NCBI GenBank assembly: GCA_002716405.1
Contig: PBBA01000005.1
Coordinates: 42,456-106,455 of the forward strand
Direction of reading: 5' to 3'
Length of the DNA: 64,000 nucleotides
Origin: Chloroflexota bacterium
GTDB taxonomy: Bacteria > Chloroflexota > Dehalococcoidia > UBA2979
Shown: positions 1 to 11,398 of the stretch, one piece after another
How the letters are laid out: every line of letters starts with the position of its first letter
Position numbering within the stretch: position 1 is the stretch's first letter
Notes under the pieces: generated by a model
Database searches by the model: none
What the model was told of the DNA's origin: nothing
The model's input: the letters and a program-made list of their open reading frames with translations, nothing else
Position numbers and translations under genes: made by a program

Positions 1-103
1 AATAAAATCGATGTCTCTGAGTAATAAGATCAGAAAAAAAGTACTTACAATAATACCTGTTAAGAAACGTACTTTATTTCCCATAACAACCTATCTATGT
101 CTA

Positions 104-2005
104 TTAATTCAATCTCGGCAAATAAGCCTCACCATAGAGAGAACCTACCGAAGACTCATCGCCCTGGTCCAATAAGAAATGAATTCCATTCAATATTAAA
201 CTGCCGTTCATTGCTTGCTCAAGCAATGAATCGAACGTAATAGATCTATAGCCAGATTCATCAAACCAAGACCTATGCCGATACTGAACACGCCTTGCAT
301 ATTGTAATTTTTCGAACATACTTCCAGGTACTGAAGCTTTATTAGTAATTAAAATGGGCTGCGTTGAAAAATCAATCAGACTAAAATAATCTCCTGTTAC
401 GTACTTAACATCATATTCACGCAAATACCATGCCCATGGCCACGAAAGAGCTGCAGCAGTTTCGATATAAATTGGAGAGCTTTTCTCTGAATGTATTGCT
501 TCAATTTGATTCATTACAAGTTTAAGATCTGGAGAAGTTTGGGTATAAATCAGAGGTTCAGTTGGAATGCCTGTATTAGAAAAATTAACCCTCAGACTAA
601 CGCTAAACATAAATATAATTGTTATAGCAATTAAAATAACTGGTGCAGACAGTTTGGCAACATAGTGAGTAGATTGTGAACTTCGAAGTAAATAAATATT
701 ACTATCCAATAAACTACCTAGCATTTTCGCTGTGAGAAACACTAATGGAACTGTCAAATGCACTAGTAACCATGGCATTTTTTCTCCAGCAAAAGTTAGA
801 CAGATAAAAGTGCCCAAAAACCACCATGCCAAAAAGATTACATCTCTATCTTTCTTTAGTACAAAATATGCCGCACCAAAAAGACCTATGCCAACAAGGA
901 ATAGTTCATATATCGGTAGCATCACAATATAATAAAACCAAGGCTGTTCACCCCTGTTAACCTCTTGCTGATCAATCCAATAGTCTAATGAACCCCATAA
1001 GCCGGATTCGATTCCATTCAAATTAGTTAATAATGTAGTAAACAATAAAAAATATGTAACACTAAATACTACAAAACATACTAGCCATTTACGGTAATTC
1101 CAGTAAATACCTACAAATAAAACTCCTATCATAAGCAATGCAATCACAGATAGTTTAAATATATTCATAGATTCATCAGGAATAATAATAGGTATCCATG
1201 CAAGGGGAATTTTTATAGCAGCAGCCAACTGGGTTGCAGTAAGGGTGCCTATGATAATAAAAAGATCATAATCAGGATCACTTAATGAAGTCCGTAAACG
1301 AAACCGCTTTATAGGCATAAGCAGAGTAGTCAACCAAAAAAAAGGAGCTACTATCAACGCACAAATTACTCTCAAAGTTGAAAAAACTGTTTTTTCTGAA
1401 TGAGACAAAAATAATCGATAGGTCAGCAAGAAACTAAGATAGAGTAAAATTATTGCTGATGTTAGAAATGTAGTTTCTTTTGTCGCAAATGAAAAAGATA
1501 GAGAACACGCCAAAACTAGAAGCCAAACAAAATTTCTTTTTTCACGATACCGCAAGATGGAACATATTATTAATACGGTCCATAGAGCAATAAACAAATC
1601 ATTCCTTGCAAAACGAGAATAATAAACAAGTGAAGGTGAAAGCGCAAAAAACAATGCAGCAAACACTACTCCGTAATTACCTAACAATCTTCGAAAAAGC
1701 AACGGTGTTAATACGAGCAAAGATCCAAAAACAGCTGAAGGCAAACGTGTCACAAAATCAGAGTCACCAAACAGTCGATAGAATAAAGCAATAATATGAA
1801 ACTGGAAGGGACCATGCGTCATAGGATCATGAATATAGATCATTTCTTTCATCAACACCCACGAGTACAGTGCATGCAAAGATTCATCGTGATGTATAGC
1901 ACGTACATCAAGGTCTATAATTCTTAAAATAAATGCAGATAACGCTATCAAAACAGTTATAAGTATCATTTTCGATTTGATAAAGTAATTGACATTTTGC
2001 ATCAA
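104..2005 (-). CDS. Membrane glycosyltransferase-39-like protein (TIGR03663/Agl23-like)
   Basis: 633-aa ORF, many TM segments; N-terminal 'DVRAIHHDESLHALYSW...DPMTHGPFQFH' motif typical of the family; 4-nt overlap with the upstream YYY-domain gene. Confidence 0.75.
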   Translation of the reverse strand: MMQNVNYFIKSKMILITVLIALSAFILRIIDLDVRAIHHDESLHALYSWVLMKEMIYIHDPMTHGPFQFHIIALFYRLFGDSDFVTRLPSAVFGSLLVLTPLLFRRLLGNYGVVFAALFFALSPSLVYYSRFARNDLFIALWTVLIICSILRYREKRNFVWLLVLACSLSFSFATKETTFLTSAIILLYLSFLLTYRLFLSHSEKTVFSTLRVICALIVAPFFWLTTLLMPIKRFRLRTSLSDPDYDLFIIIGTLTATQLAAAIKIPLAWIPIIIPDESMNIFKLSVIALLMIGVLFVGIYWNYRKWLVCFVVFSVTYFLLFTTLLTNLNGIESGLWGSLDYWIDQQEVNRGEQPWFYYIVMLPIYELFLVGIGLFGAAYFVLKKDRDVIFLAWWFLGTFICLTFAGEKMPWLLVHLTVPLVFLTAKMLGSLLDSNIYLLRSSQSTHYVAKLSAPVILIAITIIFMFSVSLRVNFSNTGIPTEPLIYTQTSPDLKLVMNQIEAIHSEKSSPIYIETAAALSWPWAWYLREYDVKYVTGDYFSLIDFSTQPILITNKASVPGSMFEKLQYARRVQYRHRSWFDESGYRSITFDSLLEQAMNGSLILNGIHFLLDQGDESSVGSLYGEAYLPRLN

Positions 2006-4254
2006 GGTACCTTGATAATTACAGAGTTATCTTGTTTCCAAACAATGTCCCAATCTTTAAATCGATCAGCAATGTTCCACCCGAACAATTTTTTTTCTTC
2101 ACGCCCTATATATATGTGTGTCACACGATATTTTTTGGCAACTTCTAATCCTACATTACTCGAACCTAAACTATATATTTGATCAACTGCTACAACACGA
2201 TCATATAAAGAAAGTTCTGGACCACGCCATTGAATTTGATGGCCAGGCCAATTTAAAATTGTAGGAATACCACTTGCAGCAGCAAGATAACCTCCTTTTC
2301 CATAAGCATGTGTAATAGCTTGAAGTAACACATGTTCTTGAGGAGATAATTTTTCTTTGGCGTAACTTATTGCACCATACAAGCCAGGATCGCTAGATTT
2401 TAGGTAAACTACAGCATCTAGATTAATTTTCTGATCTTCATATCCACGACTCAGAGCCATCATCGGAGCATAAATATATGAAAACCCATATATTAAGAAA
2501 CAAACAGACAAGATTGGAAGGCAATATCTTATATTTTTCCTTGTAAAAATCTCATCTTCATAATTAAGTGGCTTAGCTAATCTATTCACAATAATTCCTA
2601 TCGAAATAGAGCCAGCGACGGCTAGAAGTGTCCAGACGTGATACCAAATCTTGAATACTGTATTAAACCTACCTGGGGTTCCTGTAACAATGTTAAACAG
2701 TTCAGTTAAGAAAATAATCGAAAAAGCCAACGCAACTAACAAAAAAATTAAACCCATAGATTGATTATTCTGACTATCATGGTAAAAGGATTGCTGTGCA
2801 GTAACTACAATCACTGCCCCTATTAATACAAGTGCTAACCATCCATTTCCTCTATCGAAAAGTACACTTGCATCACCAGAGATAATTTGAATAAAGACAA
2901 AGATCGTAACCAGAAACATGATTATTGCAATTACGAAAGATACAATGCGGAAATTAACTGATAAATGAGTCATGAACAGTAAAACTATGATGGGAAGAAC
3001 AGGTACTAACCAGATCAATAGCAGATTTCTTAGACCAGTTGTTTCTTCATTGACAACTCCTAAAGAAATAGACGGTGACTCAAGATTCAATATAAAAGGT
3101 GATGCAAAAATCAATGCTAGGATGACGGGCAATATCATGTATTTACATGTGTTTAATAAAGCTAACGACCAATGATTTTCATTACGCACATGTAGAAAAA
3201 AAACTACTCCAAACCAAACAAAACCATAGGAGATGACATCCCAACTATTAGTGCAAAATAATGCGGCATAAATCATAGCAATGAAAACTAAGTTAAGTGG
3301 AGAATTGAGCCAATATTTAAAACTCAAATTAGATCTGTTAATATAAGTTTTTACTACTATTGCAATTGCAACTATAGATAATGGCAGTGCTAAAACATGC
3401 GCATGTAGATCACCAAGTATCAATGAAAATGCGGGGAATTCAACTATTGGCCCTTCTAATATTCGAGTGGCATGCCACCACCACCACCATTCATCAAAAA
3501 AGGACCCTCCTTCTTGATAAACAATAAAGAAAGTCTTAACCAGATTATAAAAGCCTGCAAGTGGTCCAAGCCATAACAAACTCACAACTGCTGTAAATCC
3601 AACAAAAATTTGAGACCGAAAATGAACAATTCTATTGACACTGAAAATATCTAAAGATAATCCAAAAATAGCAACACCTACCATTGCGCCGATCATTGCA
3701 AGACCAAGGTTAAAAGCTACTTCGGGTTGATTAAAAGAAATACGACTAACAATATCTACCCCTAAATGACCCAAATGATAATAAGAGATTTCTTCACCAG
3801 ACAACCAAGGGTCTAAAGGAGGGAAATAATCAGTACGGTTTACTGAAATCAACATCATCAGATCCATAGGTTTCTCAGTATTTTCTGCATTCGGAGTCTG
3901 GATTCTAATGAGTGCAAGTAATATAAAAATTACTAAAAAGACTATTTCAGCAACTAAAATTAATTTCCATTTAGCAATAATTTTTGAAAACAATTCACGA
4001 TTCGTGAAGTATAAAAATACGTTCGCCAAAAAACAAAAACTTACTAATACCCATAACAAGTAATTGTCATAATTAAATACTCTAGACCAACCAATCCACC
4101 AAGTAATCAAAGCAAGAAAACTTAAACTAATAGATTTCGTGTAAAAAATTCCAATAGTCCGCATCGAATTGAACAAAAAATGCGAAACGGGAATAAATAA
4201 CAAACCTATGAGGCATATAGCAATATACCAACGAATTATCTCAAACATCAGCAT
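2002..4254 (-). CDS. DUF2298 / Chlor_Arch_YYY-domain membrane protein
   Basis: 750-aa polytopic ORF with 'DPWLSGEEISYYHLGHL' and 'ILGDLHAHVLALPL' motifs; paired with the Agl23-like gene. Confidence 0.75.
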   Translation of the reverse strand: MLMFEIIRWYIAICLIGLLFIPVSHFLFNSMRTIGIFYTKSISLSFLALITWWIGWSRVFNYDNYLLWVLVSFCFLANVFLYFTNRELFSKIIAKWKLILVAEIVFLVIFILLALIRIQTPNAENTEKPMDLMMLISVNRTDYFPPLDPWLSGEEISYYHLGHLGVDIVSRISFNQPEVAFNLGLAMIGAMVGVAIFGLSLDIFSVNRIVHFRSQIFVGFTAVVSLLWLGPLAGFYNLVKTFFIVYQEGGSFFDEWWWWWHATRILEGPIVEFPAFSLILGDLHAHVLALPLSIVAIAIVVKTYINRSNLSFKYWLNSPLNLVFIAMIYAALFCTNSWDVISYGFVWFGVVFFLHVRNENHWSLALLNTCKYMILPVILALIFASPFILNLESPSISLGVVNEETTGLRNLLLIWLVPVLPIIVLLFMTHLSVNFRIVSFVIAIIMFLVTIFVFIQIISGDASVLFDRGNGWLALVLIGAVIVVTAQQSFYHDSQNNQSMGLIFLLVALAFSIIFLTELFNIVTGTPGRFNTVFKIWYHVWTLLAVAGSISIGIIVNRLAKPLNYEDEIFTRKNIRYCLPILSVCFLIYGFSYIYAPMMALSRGYEDQKINLDAVVYLKSSDPGLYGAISYAKEKLSPQEHVLLQAITHAYGKGGYLAAASGIPTILNWPGHQIQWRGPELSLYDRVVAVDQIYSLGSSNVGLEVAKKYRVTHIYIGREEKKLFGWNIADRFKDWDIVWKQDNSVIIKVP

Positions 4255-5194
4255 CTATATTAATGCCACCCAGAAGGGCATCAACAAAAATTTCGGCATT
4301 AAATGGCACTAAATCTTCAGCACTTTGACCTACACCAACGAACCTAACTGGCAATCCAAATTCTTTCACAATGGAAAAAACTATTCCACCTCGAGAAGAA
4401 CCATCTAATTTCGTAAGTATAACACCTGAAACATCTACTGCTTCAGCAAATGCACTAGCTTGTACAAATCCATTTTGACCAATACTTGCATCAAGAACTA
4501 AGAAAACTTCATCAGGATCACGTTGAATTTTGCGTTTCACAACATTACGTAATTTTGTTAACTCTGCCATTAAATTATTACTATTTTGTAATCGCCCAGC
4601 AGTGTCAATCAATACAATATCGTGCTTTCTTGCAATAGAAGCATCTAAGGCATCAAAAACAACTGCTGCAGGATCTGAACCATGCTGATGGGCAACTAGA
4701 TCAAAATCCAGTTTTTCGGCCCAATCTTGTAATTGATCGATTGCGGCTGCACGAAAAGTATCTGCGGCTGCGGCGATTACTTTCTTCCCCTCTAATTGAT
4801 ATTTATATGCGAGTCTACCTAAAGCAGTTGTCTTACCACTCCCATTGACTCCTACAATTAAAATTACCCATGGTTTATAAGATAAATCATCTATTTGAGA
4901 TTCATCAGAATTAAATATTAATAAACGTGAAATCAATTCTTCACGTAGTGAACCGTAAATTAATTGAATATTGTCCAATTTTTTTAATTGAATATTCTCA
5001 ATTATTTCCAAGGAGGTTTTAGCACCCATGTCTGCACTAATCAAAATTTCTTCTAATGAGTCCCAAAAATCACCCTCAATTGAATTACTACCAAATAAAT
5101 CATTAAATCGAGATAAAAGAGAATTTCTGGTTAATGAAAGAGCTTTATCAGTCGCACTATTGTCGCTTTTGTTTCTTCGGAATATTTTCAACAA
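4241..5194 (-). CDS. ftsY: Signal recognition particle receptor FtsY
   Basis: SRP GTPase motifs GVNGSGKTTALGRLA, DTAGRLQ, TKLDGSSRGG. Confidence 0.95.
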   Translation of the reverse strand: MLKIFRRNKSDNSATDKALSLTRNSLLSRFNDLFGSNSIEGDFWDSLEEILISADMGAKTSLEIIENIQLKKLDNIQLIYGSLREELISRLLIFNSDESQIDDLSYKPWVILIVGVNGSGKTTALGRLAYKYQLEGKKVIAAAADTFRAAAIDQLQDWAEKLDFDLVAHQHGSDPAAVVFDALDASIARKHDIVLIDTAGRLQNSNNLMAELTKLRNVVKRKIQRDPDEVFLVLDASIGQNGFVQASAFAEAVDVSGVILTKLDGSSRGGIVFSIVKEFGLPVRFVGVGQSAEDLVPFNAEIFVDALLGGINIDADV

Positions 5195-5240
5195 TCACCT
5201 TCACAGTACAGAATATCTATAAGTTTATAGAAAAGGAATA

Positions 5241-8200
5241 TTAGAATACTGTAGACATTTGATCGATCTTAAGAGACAACACTTGAGATGTAGAATCATT
5301 CCCCATAGAAACACCATAAATAGCATCACCTGATTCTATAGTAGACCGATTGTGTGAAATCACTACAAATTGAGTTTTCTCTTTCAATTCTTTTAATGTA
5401 TCTACAAATCGACCTACATTTGCTTCATCCAATGCGGCATCAACTTCGTCTAAGACCACCATAGGAGCGGGATTGACAGAAAGTAAAGCAAACAGTAATG
5501 CAACAGACGTCATCGAACGCTCTCCACCTGAAAGAACGTTTAGATTAGATATACGCTTACCTGGGGGCTGCGCAAATATATCTACTCCTGGTTCAGATTC
5601 CAAATCATCTTCAGTAGCTGTTACCCGTAATTCAGCTTGTCCACCACCAAAGAACCTTTGGAAGTATTCCCCAAATCTTTTGTTCACTATTTCAAAAGTT
5701 TCGAAGAATTTAGATTTAATAAGAGTACGCAAGTCTTTAATTGCACCACGTAACTCATTTTCAGCCAATTCTAAATCTTCAATTTGATTAGTCAGATAAG
5801 TATAACGTTCTGCTTCTTCAGTTAAATCTTCAAGAGCCTCTAAATTAACTGGCCCCAAATTACGTATTTCTAGCCGCAAATCTGAAACGCGAATTCGCAA
5901 TGACTCTACATCTGTATCTGAAGCACCTGTAATTGGCAACATTGGCAACATTACGCTTTGCGATTTATTGGTAGGTAACTCAGTTTCTTCACGAGTGGAA
6001 GTTTCCTCAGAAAGCTTTATCACGACTGATCCTTCAGGAGTAATTTCCATTCCTTCAAAATCAATTTGTGCTAATAAATCACTGACGATTTTTGCAGATT
6101 CATTTAAGCCGTTTTCACTAGACAACAAATCACGCTCGGATTCGATTAGGTTACGTTGTTCATCTTGCTTTCTTGTTCGTAATTCACGTTCTAATTGCTC
6201 AATTTGTGCAACTGAATCACTAGCTGGACCAATAGATTCCTGATTTTCTCGACGCACTAATTTGTTGTTGACTAAACGTTGTTTATAATCTTGGAGTGAT
6301 AAAGATAGATCTTGTTGCTCACGAGACAAGGTAGCAAGTTGACTTTGTTGTTGTTCTGATTTTTCAATTGATCTTCGATATTCTTCTTCGCGCTCTTTAC
6401 GTCGAGCAGCTTCAGCAGCTGCTTCAGCTTCAGATGAAGCTAATGTTCTTGTTGCTTCATCTAAAAGTGAAAGCATATTTTCTCGCTGTGTAGTTACTGC
6501 AGTTGAACGATCTCGCAATACATTAATTTCATTAGATAACGAAGTTAATTCGTTTTGAATTTCATTTTTCTTTACTTGCAATTCTTCAGTAGCATCTTCT
6601 ACATCAATCTGTGTTCTCATCGAATTTTTTAACATTTTTAATTCAGCTATAATTTGACTACAAATTCGCCGTTCACGAGCTTTTTCTTGCTCAAATGCCC
6701 TCATCCCATCTTCTACATTTTTCAATTGCACACGAGCGCTTGTTAGATTTGAGGTGTGATTGATAATTTTTTCTTCAGCTATTTGAGAAGTTTGGGAAAT
6801 TTCATTAATTTGACTGGTGATCGAATCTTCTTTTCCAGGAAGGGTTTCTAATTCTCTTTTTAATTGAAATTGTTCTACATGAGCTGATATTGATCCTCCA
6901 GAAATAGCACCATTTGGACTTATAACAACTCCATCTCGTGTAACAACTGTTCCCAGACCTCGACCAGCTATTTTCTTCGCAGTCTGTAAATCATCAACAA
7001 TAATAACTCGCCCCAACAAAGTATCCACTAGTGAACGATATGAAGAATCAGTACTAACCAGTCGTGCAGCTACACCAACAATACCTTTTTCATTAAAAAT
7101 ATTAAGGGGGTATATGTGTTTTAAATCTTTTAGAGGGTAAATAACAGTAGCCCCAAGTGAATTTTTTTCAAGATATTCGATTGCACTAAAAGCATCTTCC
7201 ATAGATTCAACTACAAGAGATGAAAGGTGTTCTTGTAAAGCTCCAGCAATTGCTTTTTCTAAACCTTCAGGAACATCAATTAGACTGGATAACAAGTCAA
7301 TAACGCCACTCAATTTTGCTTCTGACTCAATAGCTCCATTTGATGCATTTATGAGTGATCTCGATCCACCTTGTCCAGAAGACATCGTTTGCAAAAGACG
7401 TTCCAACAATTGACCACGCTCTCTTAAACCATCTAACGTGCTTCTCAAACCAGTTAATTTTTTTTCAATATCATAATAATCTTCCTGCAATTTCTGTGAA
7501 GTGTTTTCAGAAAGCTCCAAATTTTGAGTTGCTTCTTTCATTCGATTCGTTAAAGTCTTTCTTGCACCTTTCCTAAAAGCTGAACGTTTTCTATAGGTCC
7601 TAATCTGCTCAGAAAGTTCATTAAACCTCAATTGTTCCATGATTCTGATCTGTTCGCGCTCTTCACGTCCGGATTCTTGTTCAATGAGACGTCGATCAAT
7701 GTCTTCGCGTGCTACTTCCAATCGTGCTCTACGCGCTTCATATTCGCTCAAGGAATGTAAAATATCTCGAGTCATTGTATCTATATCAACAACGGCTTTT
7801 TTACGTATTTCTAAATCACCACGAGATTTTTCAACACTCGCAGATAATTGGACCATAAATTCATTGTCATCGTAATCAGATGTATTTTGTGATGTCCTTT
7901 CGGAAATCATTTCTGTCAATTCATCAGTTCTTTCTTGAATTAATTGGAGTCGTTGTTCACTTAATGCAACAGCTTGCTCTAGCCTCAACCCTTCTTCTGA
8001 AGATTCCCTTTCAGTCTTTTTTAACTGTTCCAAAGTATCTGTACGCTCTTTGAAATCACTTTTAATTTCATCTAATCGCTTATCAATTTCTTCTAATCGA
8101 GATTGAATAATTTGGAAGTTTTTTGAATTTTGATCATGTTTTGCCTGAGATGCAACTTGCCGTTCTTTAGCAAGTTTAATATCGTATTCAAGTACAAATT

Positions 8201-8885
8201 GAAGAGCAGAAGAAAGCTCAGATGTTAAAGTACGATATCTCTCAGCTTTTTTTGATTGTCTTTCAAGTTGTTTCAAGCGCGGTTCAACTTCACGAATTAA
8301 CATACGCACGTGTCCCAGATTATCTCTAGTTTCGACAAGTCTTCGTTCAGATAAAATCAATTGTTGTCGATGCCTTTTTAAATCTGCAGCCTCTTCAATC
8401 ATTTCTCTTCGCTCATTTGGTCGCATCGCTAAAACTTCATCTACAAGTCCCTGTGACATGTGTGCATATGAATTTTGACCAACCTGAGCACGACGAAATA
8501 AATCTAAAACATCACTCAAACGTACTTGAGCACCATTAATTAAATATTCATTTTCACCCGAACGATGTGCTCTTCTTGTAACAGAAACTTCACTGAAATC
8601 TATTGGCATCCATCCATCAGAGTTATCTAAGGTTAAAGTAACTTCTGCTAGACCCATTTGCCGTCTTTTTTCAGAACCAGAAAAAATCACATCTTCTGTT
8701 TTTCTAGCTCTAATTTGTTTTGTAGACTGCGCACCTAAAGCCCACTTGATTGAATCAGCAACATTCGACTTCCCTGAACCGTTAGGACCTACAATGACAC
8801 TCATTCCATTACCGAATTCAAACTTTTGTCGATCAGCAAAAGCTTTAAAACCATGAACTTCTAATCGCCTAAGGTACACTAGCAA
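5241..8885 (-). CDS. smc: Chromosome segregation protein SMC
   Basis: Walker A GPNGSGKSN, coiled coils, hinge, C-terminal LSGGERSMTSVALLFALL and DEVDAALDEANV. Confidence 0.97.
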   Translation of the reverse strand: MLVYLRRLEVHGFKAFADRQKFEFGNGMSVIVGPNGSGKSNVADSIKWALGAQSTKQIRARKTEDVIFSGSEKRRQMGLAEVTLTLDNSDGWMPIDFSEVSVTRRAHRSGENEYLINGAQVRLSDVLDLFRRAQVGQNSYAHMSQGLVDEVLAMRPNERREMIEEAADLKRHRQQLILSERRLVETRDNLGHVRMLIREVEPRLKQLERQSKKAERYRTLTSELSSALQFVLEYDIKLAKERQVASQAKHDQNSKNFQIIQSRLEEIDKRLDEIKSDFKERTDTLEQLKKTERESSEEGLRLEQAVALSEQRLQLIQERTDELTEMISERTSQNTSDYDDNEFMVQLSASVEKSRGDLEIRKKAVVDIDTMTRDILHSLSEYEARRARLEVAREDIDRRLIEQESGREEREQIRIMEQLRFNELSEQIRTYRKRSAFRKGARKTLTNRMKEATQNLELSENTSQKLQEDYYDIEKKLTGLRSTLDGLRERGQLLERLLQTMSSGQGGSRSLINASNGAIESEAKLSGVIDLLSSLIDVPEGLEKAIAGALQEHLSSLVVESMEDAFSAIEYLEKNSLGATVIYPLKDLKHIYPLNIFNEKGIVGVAARLVSTDSSYRSLVDTLLGRVIIVDDLQTAKKIAGRGLGTVVTRDGVVISPNGAISGGSISAHVEQFQLKRELETLPGKEDSITSQINEISQTSQIAEEKIINHTSNLTSARVQLKNVEDGMRAFEQEKARERRICSQIIAELKMLKNSMRTQIDVEDATEELQVKKNEIQNELTSLSNEINVLRDRSTAVTTQRENMLSLLDEATRTLASSEAEAAAEAARRKEREEEYRRSIEKSEQQQSQLATLSREQQDLSLSLQDYKQRLVNNKLVRRENQESIGPASDSVAQIEQLERELRTRKQDEQRNLIESERDLLSSENGLNESAKIVSDLLAQIDFEGMEITPEGSVVIKLSEETSTREETELPTNKSQSVMLPMLPITGASDTDVESLRIRVSDLRLEIRNLGPVNLEALEDLTEEAERYTYLTNQIEDLELAENELRGAIKDLRTLIKSKFFETFEIVNKRFGEYFQRFFGGGQAELRVTATEDDLESEPGVDIFAQPPGKRISNLNVLSGGERSMTSVALLFALLSVNPAPMVVLDEVDAALDEANVGRFVDTLKELKEKTQFVVISHNRSTIESGDAIYGVSMGNDSTSQVLSLKIDQMSTVF

Positions 8886-9634
8886 GAATCCTTTTCATAA
8901 AATCTTAAACTTAATATTTCAAGAGCACGAGATGCAGCATATTTTTCTGCTTGCTGCTTGGTAGAGCCGATACCGCTACCCAACAATTCTCCACTTACAA
9001 AAACTTCTACAACATATTCATGCCGATTGTTTTTATCAGGACCTGATTTTTGAGATAAAACATATTCTGGACGAATATTCATTTTCTCCATAACCAACTC
9101 TTGAAGCTCACCTTTAGGATTTAACATAGTTTCACCCTGGATAAGTAGTTCAAATTCGGGAATAAGAGTTTTTTCAATTATCCCATTAACACATTCAAGA
9201 CCTTGATCTAAATAAAGTGCACCTATTAAAGCTTCATATGCTCTTTCAAGATTACCTTCACGATCTCTTCCACCTGTTCTTTCTTCACCACGTCCTAAAC
9301 GAAGAGCGGGACCAAGTTTTATTTGAGTAGCAATTTTAGACAATGTGGGGCCACAGACTAAATGAGAACGCCATTCTGTTAACCGTCCTTCATTAACATC
9401 AGGAAAACGCTGATAGAGAGAGCGTGCTACTAGCATACTAAGAACTGAATCACCTAAAAATTCCAATCGTTCATTATCTTCTATAGGATCTTCGGGATGC
9501 TCATTTGCATATGAAGGATGTGTGAGTGCGCTATGCAACAAAGTTTTATCCTGAAAACTAATTTCTAAGCGTGCTTCAAGCTCTTCATATAAAACCTGTT
9601 CAAATCGCAGTGATTCATCTATCTTGGCAGACAC
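8879..9634 (-). CDS. rnc: Ribonuclease III
   Basis: NERLEFLGDSVL signature plus C-terminal dsRBD. Confidence 0.95.
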   Translation of the reverse strand: MSAKIDESLRFEQVLYEELEARLEISFQDKTLLHSALTHPSYANEHPEDPIEDNERLEFLGDSVLSMLVARSLYQRFPDVNEGRLTEWRSHLVCGPTLSKIATQIKLGPALRLGRGEERTGGRDREGNLERAYEALIGALYLDQGLECVNGIIEKTLIPEFELLIQGETMLNPKGELQELVMEKMNIRPEYVLSQKSGPDKNNRHEYVVEVFVSGELLGSGIGSTKQQAEKYAASRALEILSLRFYEKDSC

Positions 9635-9783
9635 ATCGAAGCCTTTACAAAGGAGTTCTTTATGGCCTTAAAGAAAACTCACTATCTTCATATTATAATT
9701 ATTCGGCCAAATAACATTACCTATGGATCCATTGCCTGCCCATATTGATGAACCCATAGTTGCTATCCTAGAAACGAGAAGCA

Positions 9784-11022
9784 TTGGTGTCAAGAAAAGT
9801 TAATGTGCTTATTCACCCTAGCATTCAAAATTTATACAAAAATCTTTCTAAAAATGATTTGGACGTACTGCAAATAACCATTGATATTGCCAATAAGCAC
9901 GGCATTATTTTATGGGCAGTAGGAGGAATGGTGCGCGATACGATACAATCAAATCAGACTGCAGATCTTGATTTGATTGTAGAAAAAAACATCTTCCCAT
10001 TTGTGAATGCAGTCAATAGCGTTTTGAAAGGAATAATTAAGTCAGAAAAAGATTTCGGTACAGCATCTATAATTACCGCTAACACACGAATCGATTTCGC
10101 ATTGCCCCGGGAAGAATTTTATCAACGACCCGCAAGCCTACCTTCTGTCAAAGTTGGAGCAACACTACAAAAAGATTTACAACGAAGAGATTTTAATGTG
10201 AATGCAATGGCTCTGTGTTTAAATAATAATCAAGATATTGAATTACATGATTATTTTGAAGGAATCTCATCTCTTAAAAAAGGTAATTTTAAAACACTCC
10301 ATCCTCTCTCCTTTCAAGATGATCCGACACGAATTTTCCGTGCGGCTAGACTATCAATATTTTCACAATTACTTCCTAATAACAAAACCAGGAAAGAAAT
10401 CGATGAATTTAAAAATACAATACAACGATTATCAGGAAAACGGCTATGGAATGAACTTTCCTTGATCGCTGAAAGAGGTAAATCTGCAGAAGTCCTATTA
10501 CTCTTAGAACAATGGAACGTACTTGAAAAAATTCATCCCAATCTTAAGTTTTCTGAAAAGTCATATGCAATCTTAAAACAAAAAATACACCCTTTACAGG
10601 TCGAAAATCTAATAGTAATAATGCTATTACCATTAGATTTGGATACAGGATATGCAATTCTAAAACGCCTGAATGCACCTAAGATTACATTAGAATTACT
10701 AGAAGATGTTAGAAATTTGCTACAATCTAATTCAAGAACGGACATAAATGATATTGAAAAATTGTCACATACTAGTGATGCATCGAAAAAAATAGCTCAA
10801 TGGTTTGATAAAAGTAATCAAATTCTTATTCAAAACAAAATTAAAAAACTTGAACAAACAAAACTTTTTTTAAATGCTGAAGATTTATTGAGTTTAGGCA
10901 TATCACCTGGACCAGATATAGGTAAAATATTACAGGTATTACGTGAAGAACAATTCTTTGGAAGAATTCAATCAAAAAAGCAATCATACTTATTTATAAA
11001 AGAATACCTTAGTAAAAAGTGA
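9784..11022 (+). CDS. CCA tRNA nucleotidyltransferase / poly(A) polymerase family protein
   Basis: 'WAVGGMVRDTI...ADLDLIV' and 'RRDFNVNAMAL' motifs; non-ATG start (TTG 9784 or GTG 9787). Confidence 0.85.
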   Translation: MVSRKVNVLIHPSIQNLYKNLSKNDLDVLQITIDIANKHGIILWAVGGMVRDTIQSNQTADLDLIVEKNIFPFVNAVNSVLKGIIKSEKDFGTASIITANTRIDFALPREEFYQRPASLPSVKVGATLQKDLQRRDFNVNAMALCLNNNQDIELHDYFEGISSLKKGNFKTLHPLSFQDDPTRIFRAARLSIFSQLLPNNKTRKEIDEFKNTIQRLSGKRLWNELSLIAERGKSAEVLLLLEQWNVLEKIHPNLKFSEKSYAILKQKIHPLQVENLIVIMLLPLDLDTGYAILKRLNAPKITLELLEDVRNLLQSNSRTDINDIEKLSHTSDASKKIAQWFDKSNQILIQNKIKKLEQTKLFLNAEDLLSLGISPGPDIGKILQVLREEQFFGRIQSKKQSYLFIKEYLSKK

Positions 11023-11029
11023 ACTTATT

Positions 11030-11398
11030 ATGACTAATTTAAATACTAGAAAATGTCATGTATGCTCTTCATTAGTCGAACAAAATTCTTTAGCAGAACA
11101 ATGTATAGTCTGTTCAAATTATTTCTGCCTCAATCCTTACAATTCTGATGAATTTCGTGATTGTGGAGATGCAATTATTGGTCCAAGTATGGGTGTGGAA
11201 TATTGGTGTGAACCATGTTTAGAAAAATTAAATGCTGTGGAAGAAGAAACTCTTTCCAAATCTCCTCCTTCAATATTTGGGCTTACTCCTCCTGGTACTG
11301 ATTATTTTCCAACAACGAATAAGATAAATACGCCTGAACATAAACAACCACCACTAAAGAAAAAAAATGAAAAAAATCGACGCTACAAACGAATCTAG
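11030..11398 (+). CDS. Small Cys-rich (zinc-binding-like) protein
   Basis: CHVC-x13-CIVC and further Cys pairs (WCEPC); 8 nt downstream of the preceding CDS. Confidence 0.6.
   Translation: MTNLNTRKCHVCSSLVEQNSLAEQCIVCSNYFCLNPYNSDEFRDCGDAIIGPSMGVEYWCEPCLEKLNAVEEETLSKSPPSIFGLTPPGTDYFPTTNKINTPEHKQPPLKKKNEKNRRYKRI

Noticed and set aside
9723-9803. 26-codon ORF (MDPLPAHIDEPIVAILETRSIGVKKS) before the nucleotidyltransferase
   Set aside because: Too short, overlaps the downstream CDS start out of frame, no supporting signal seen.
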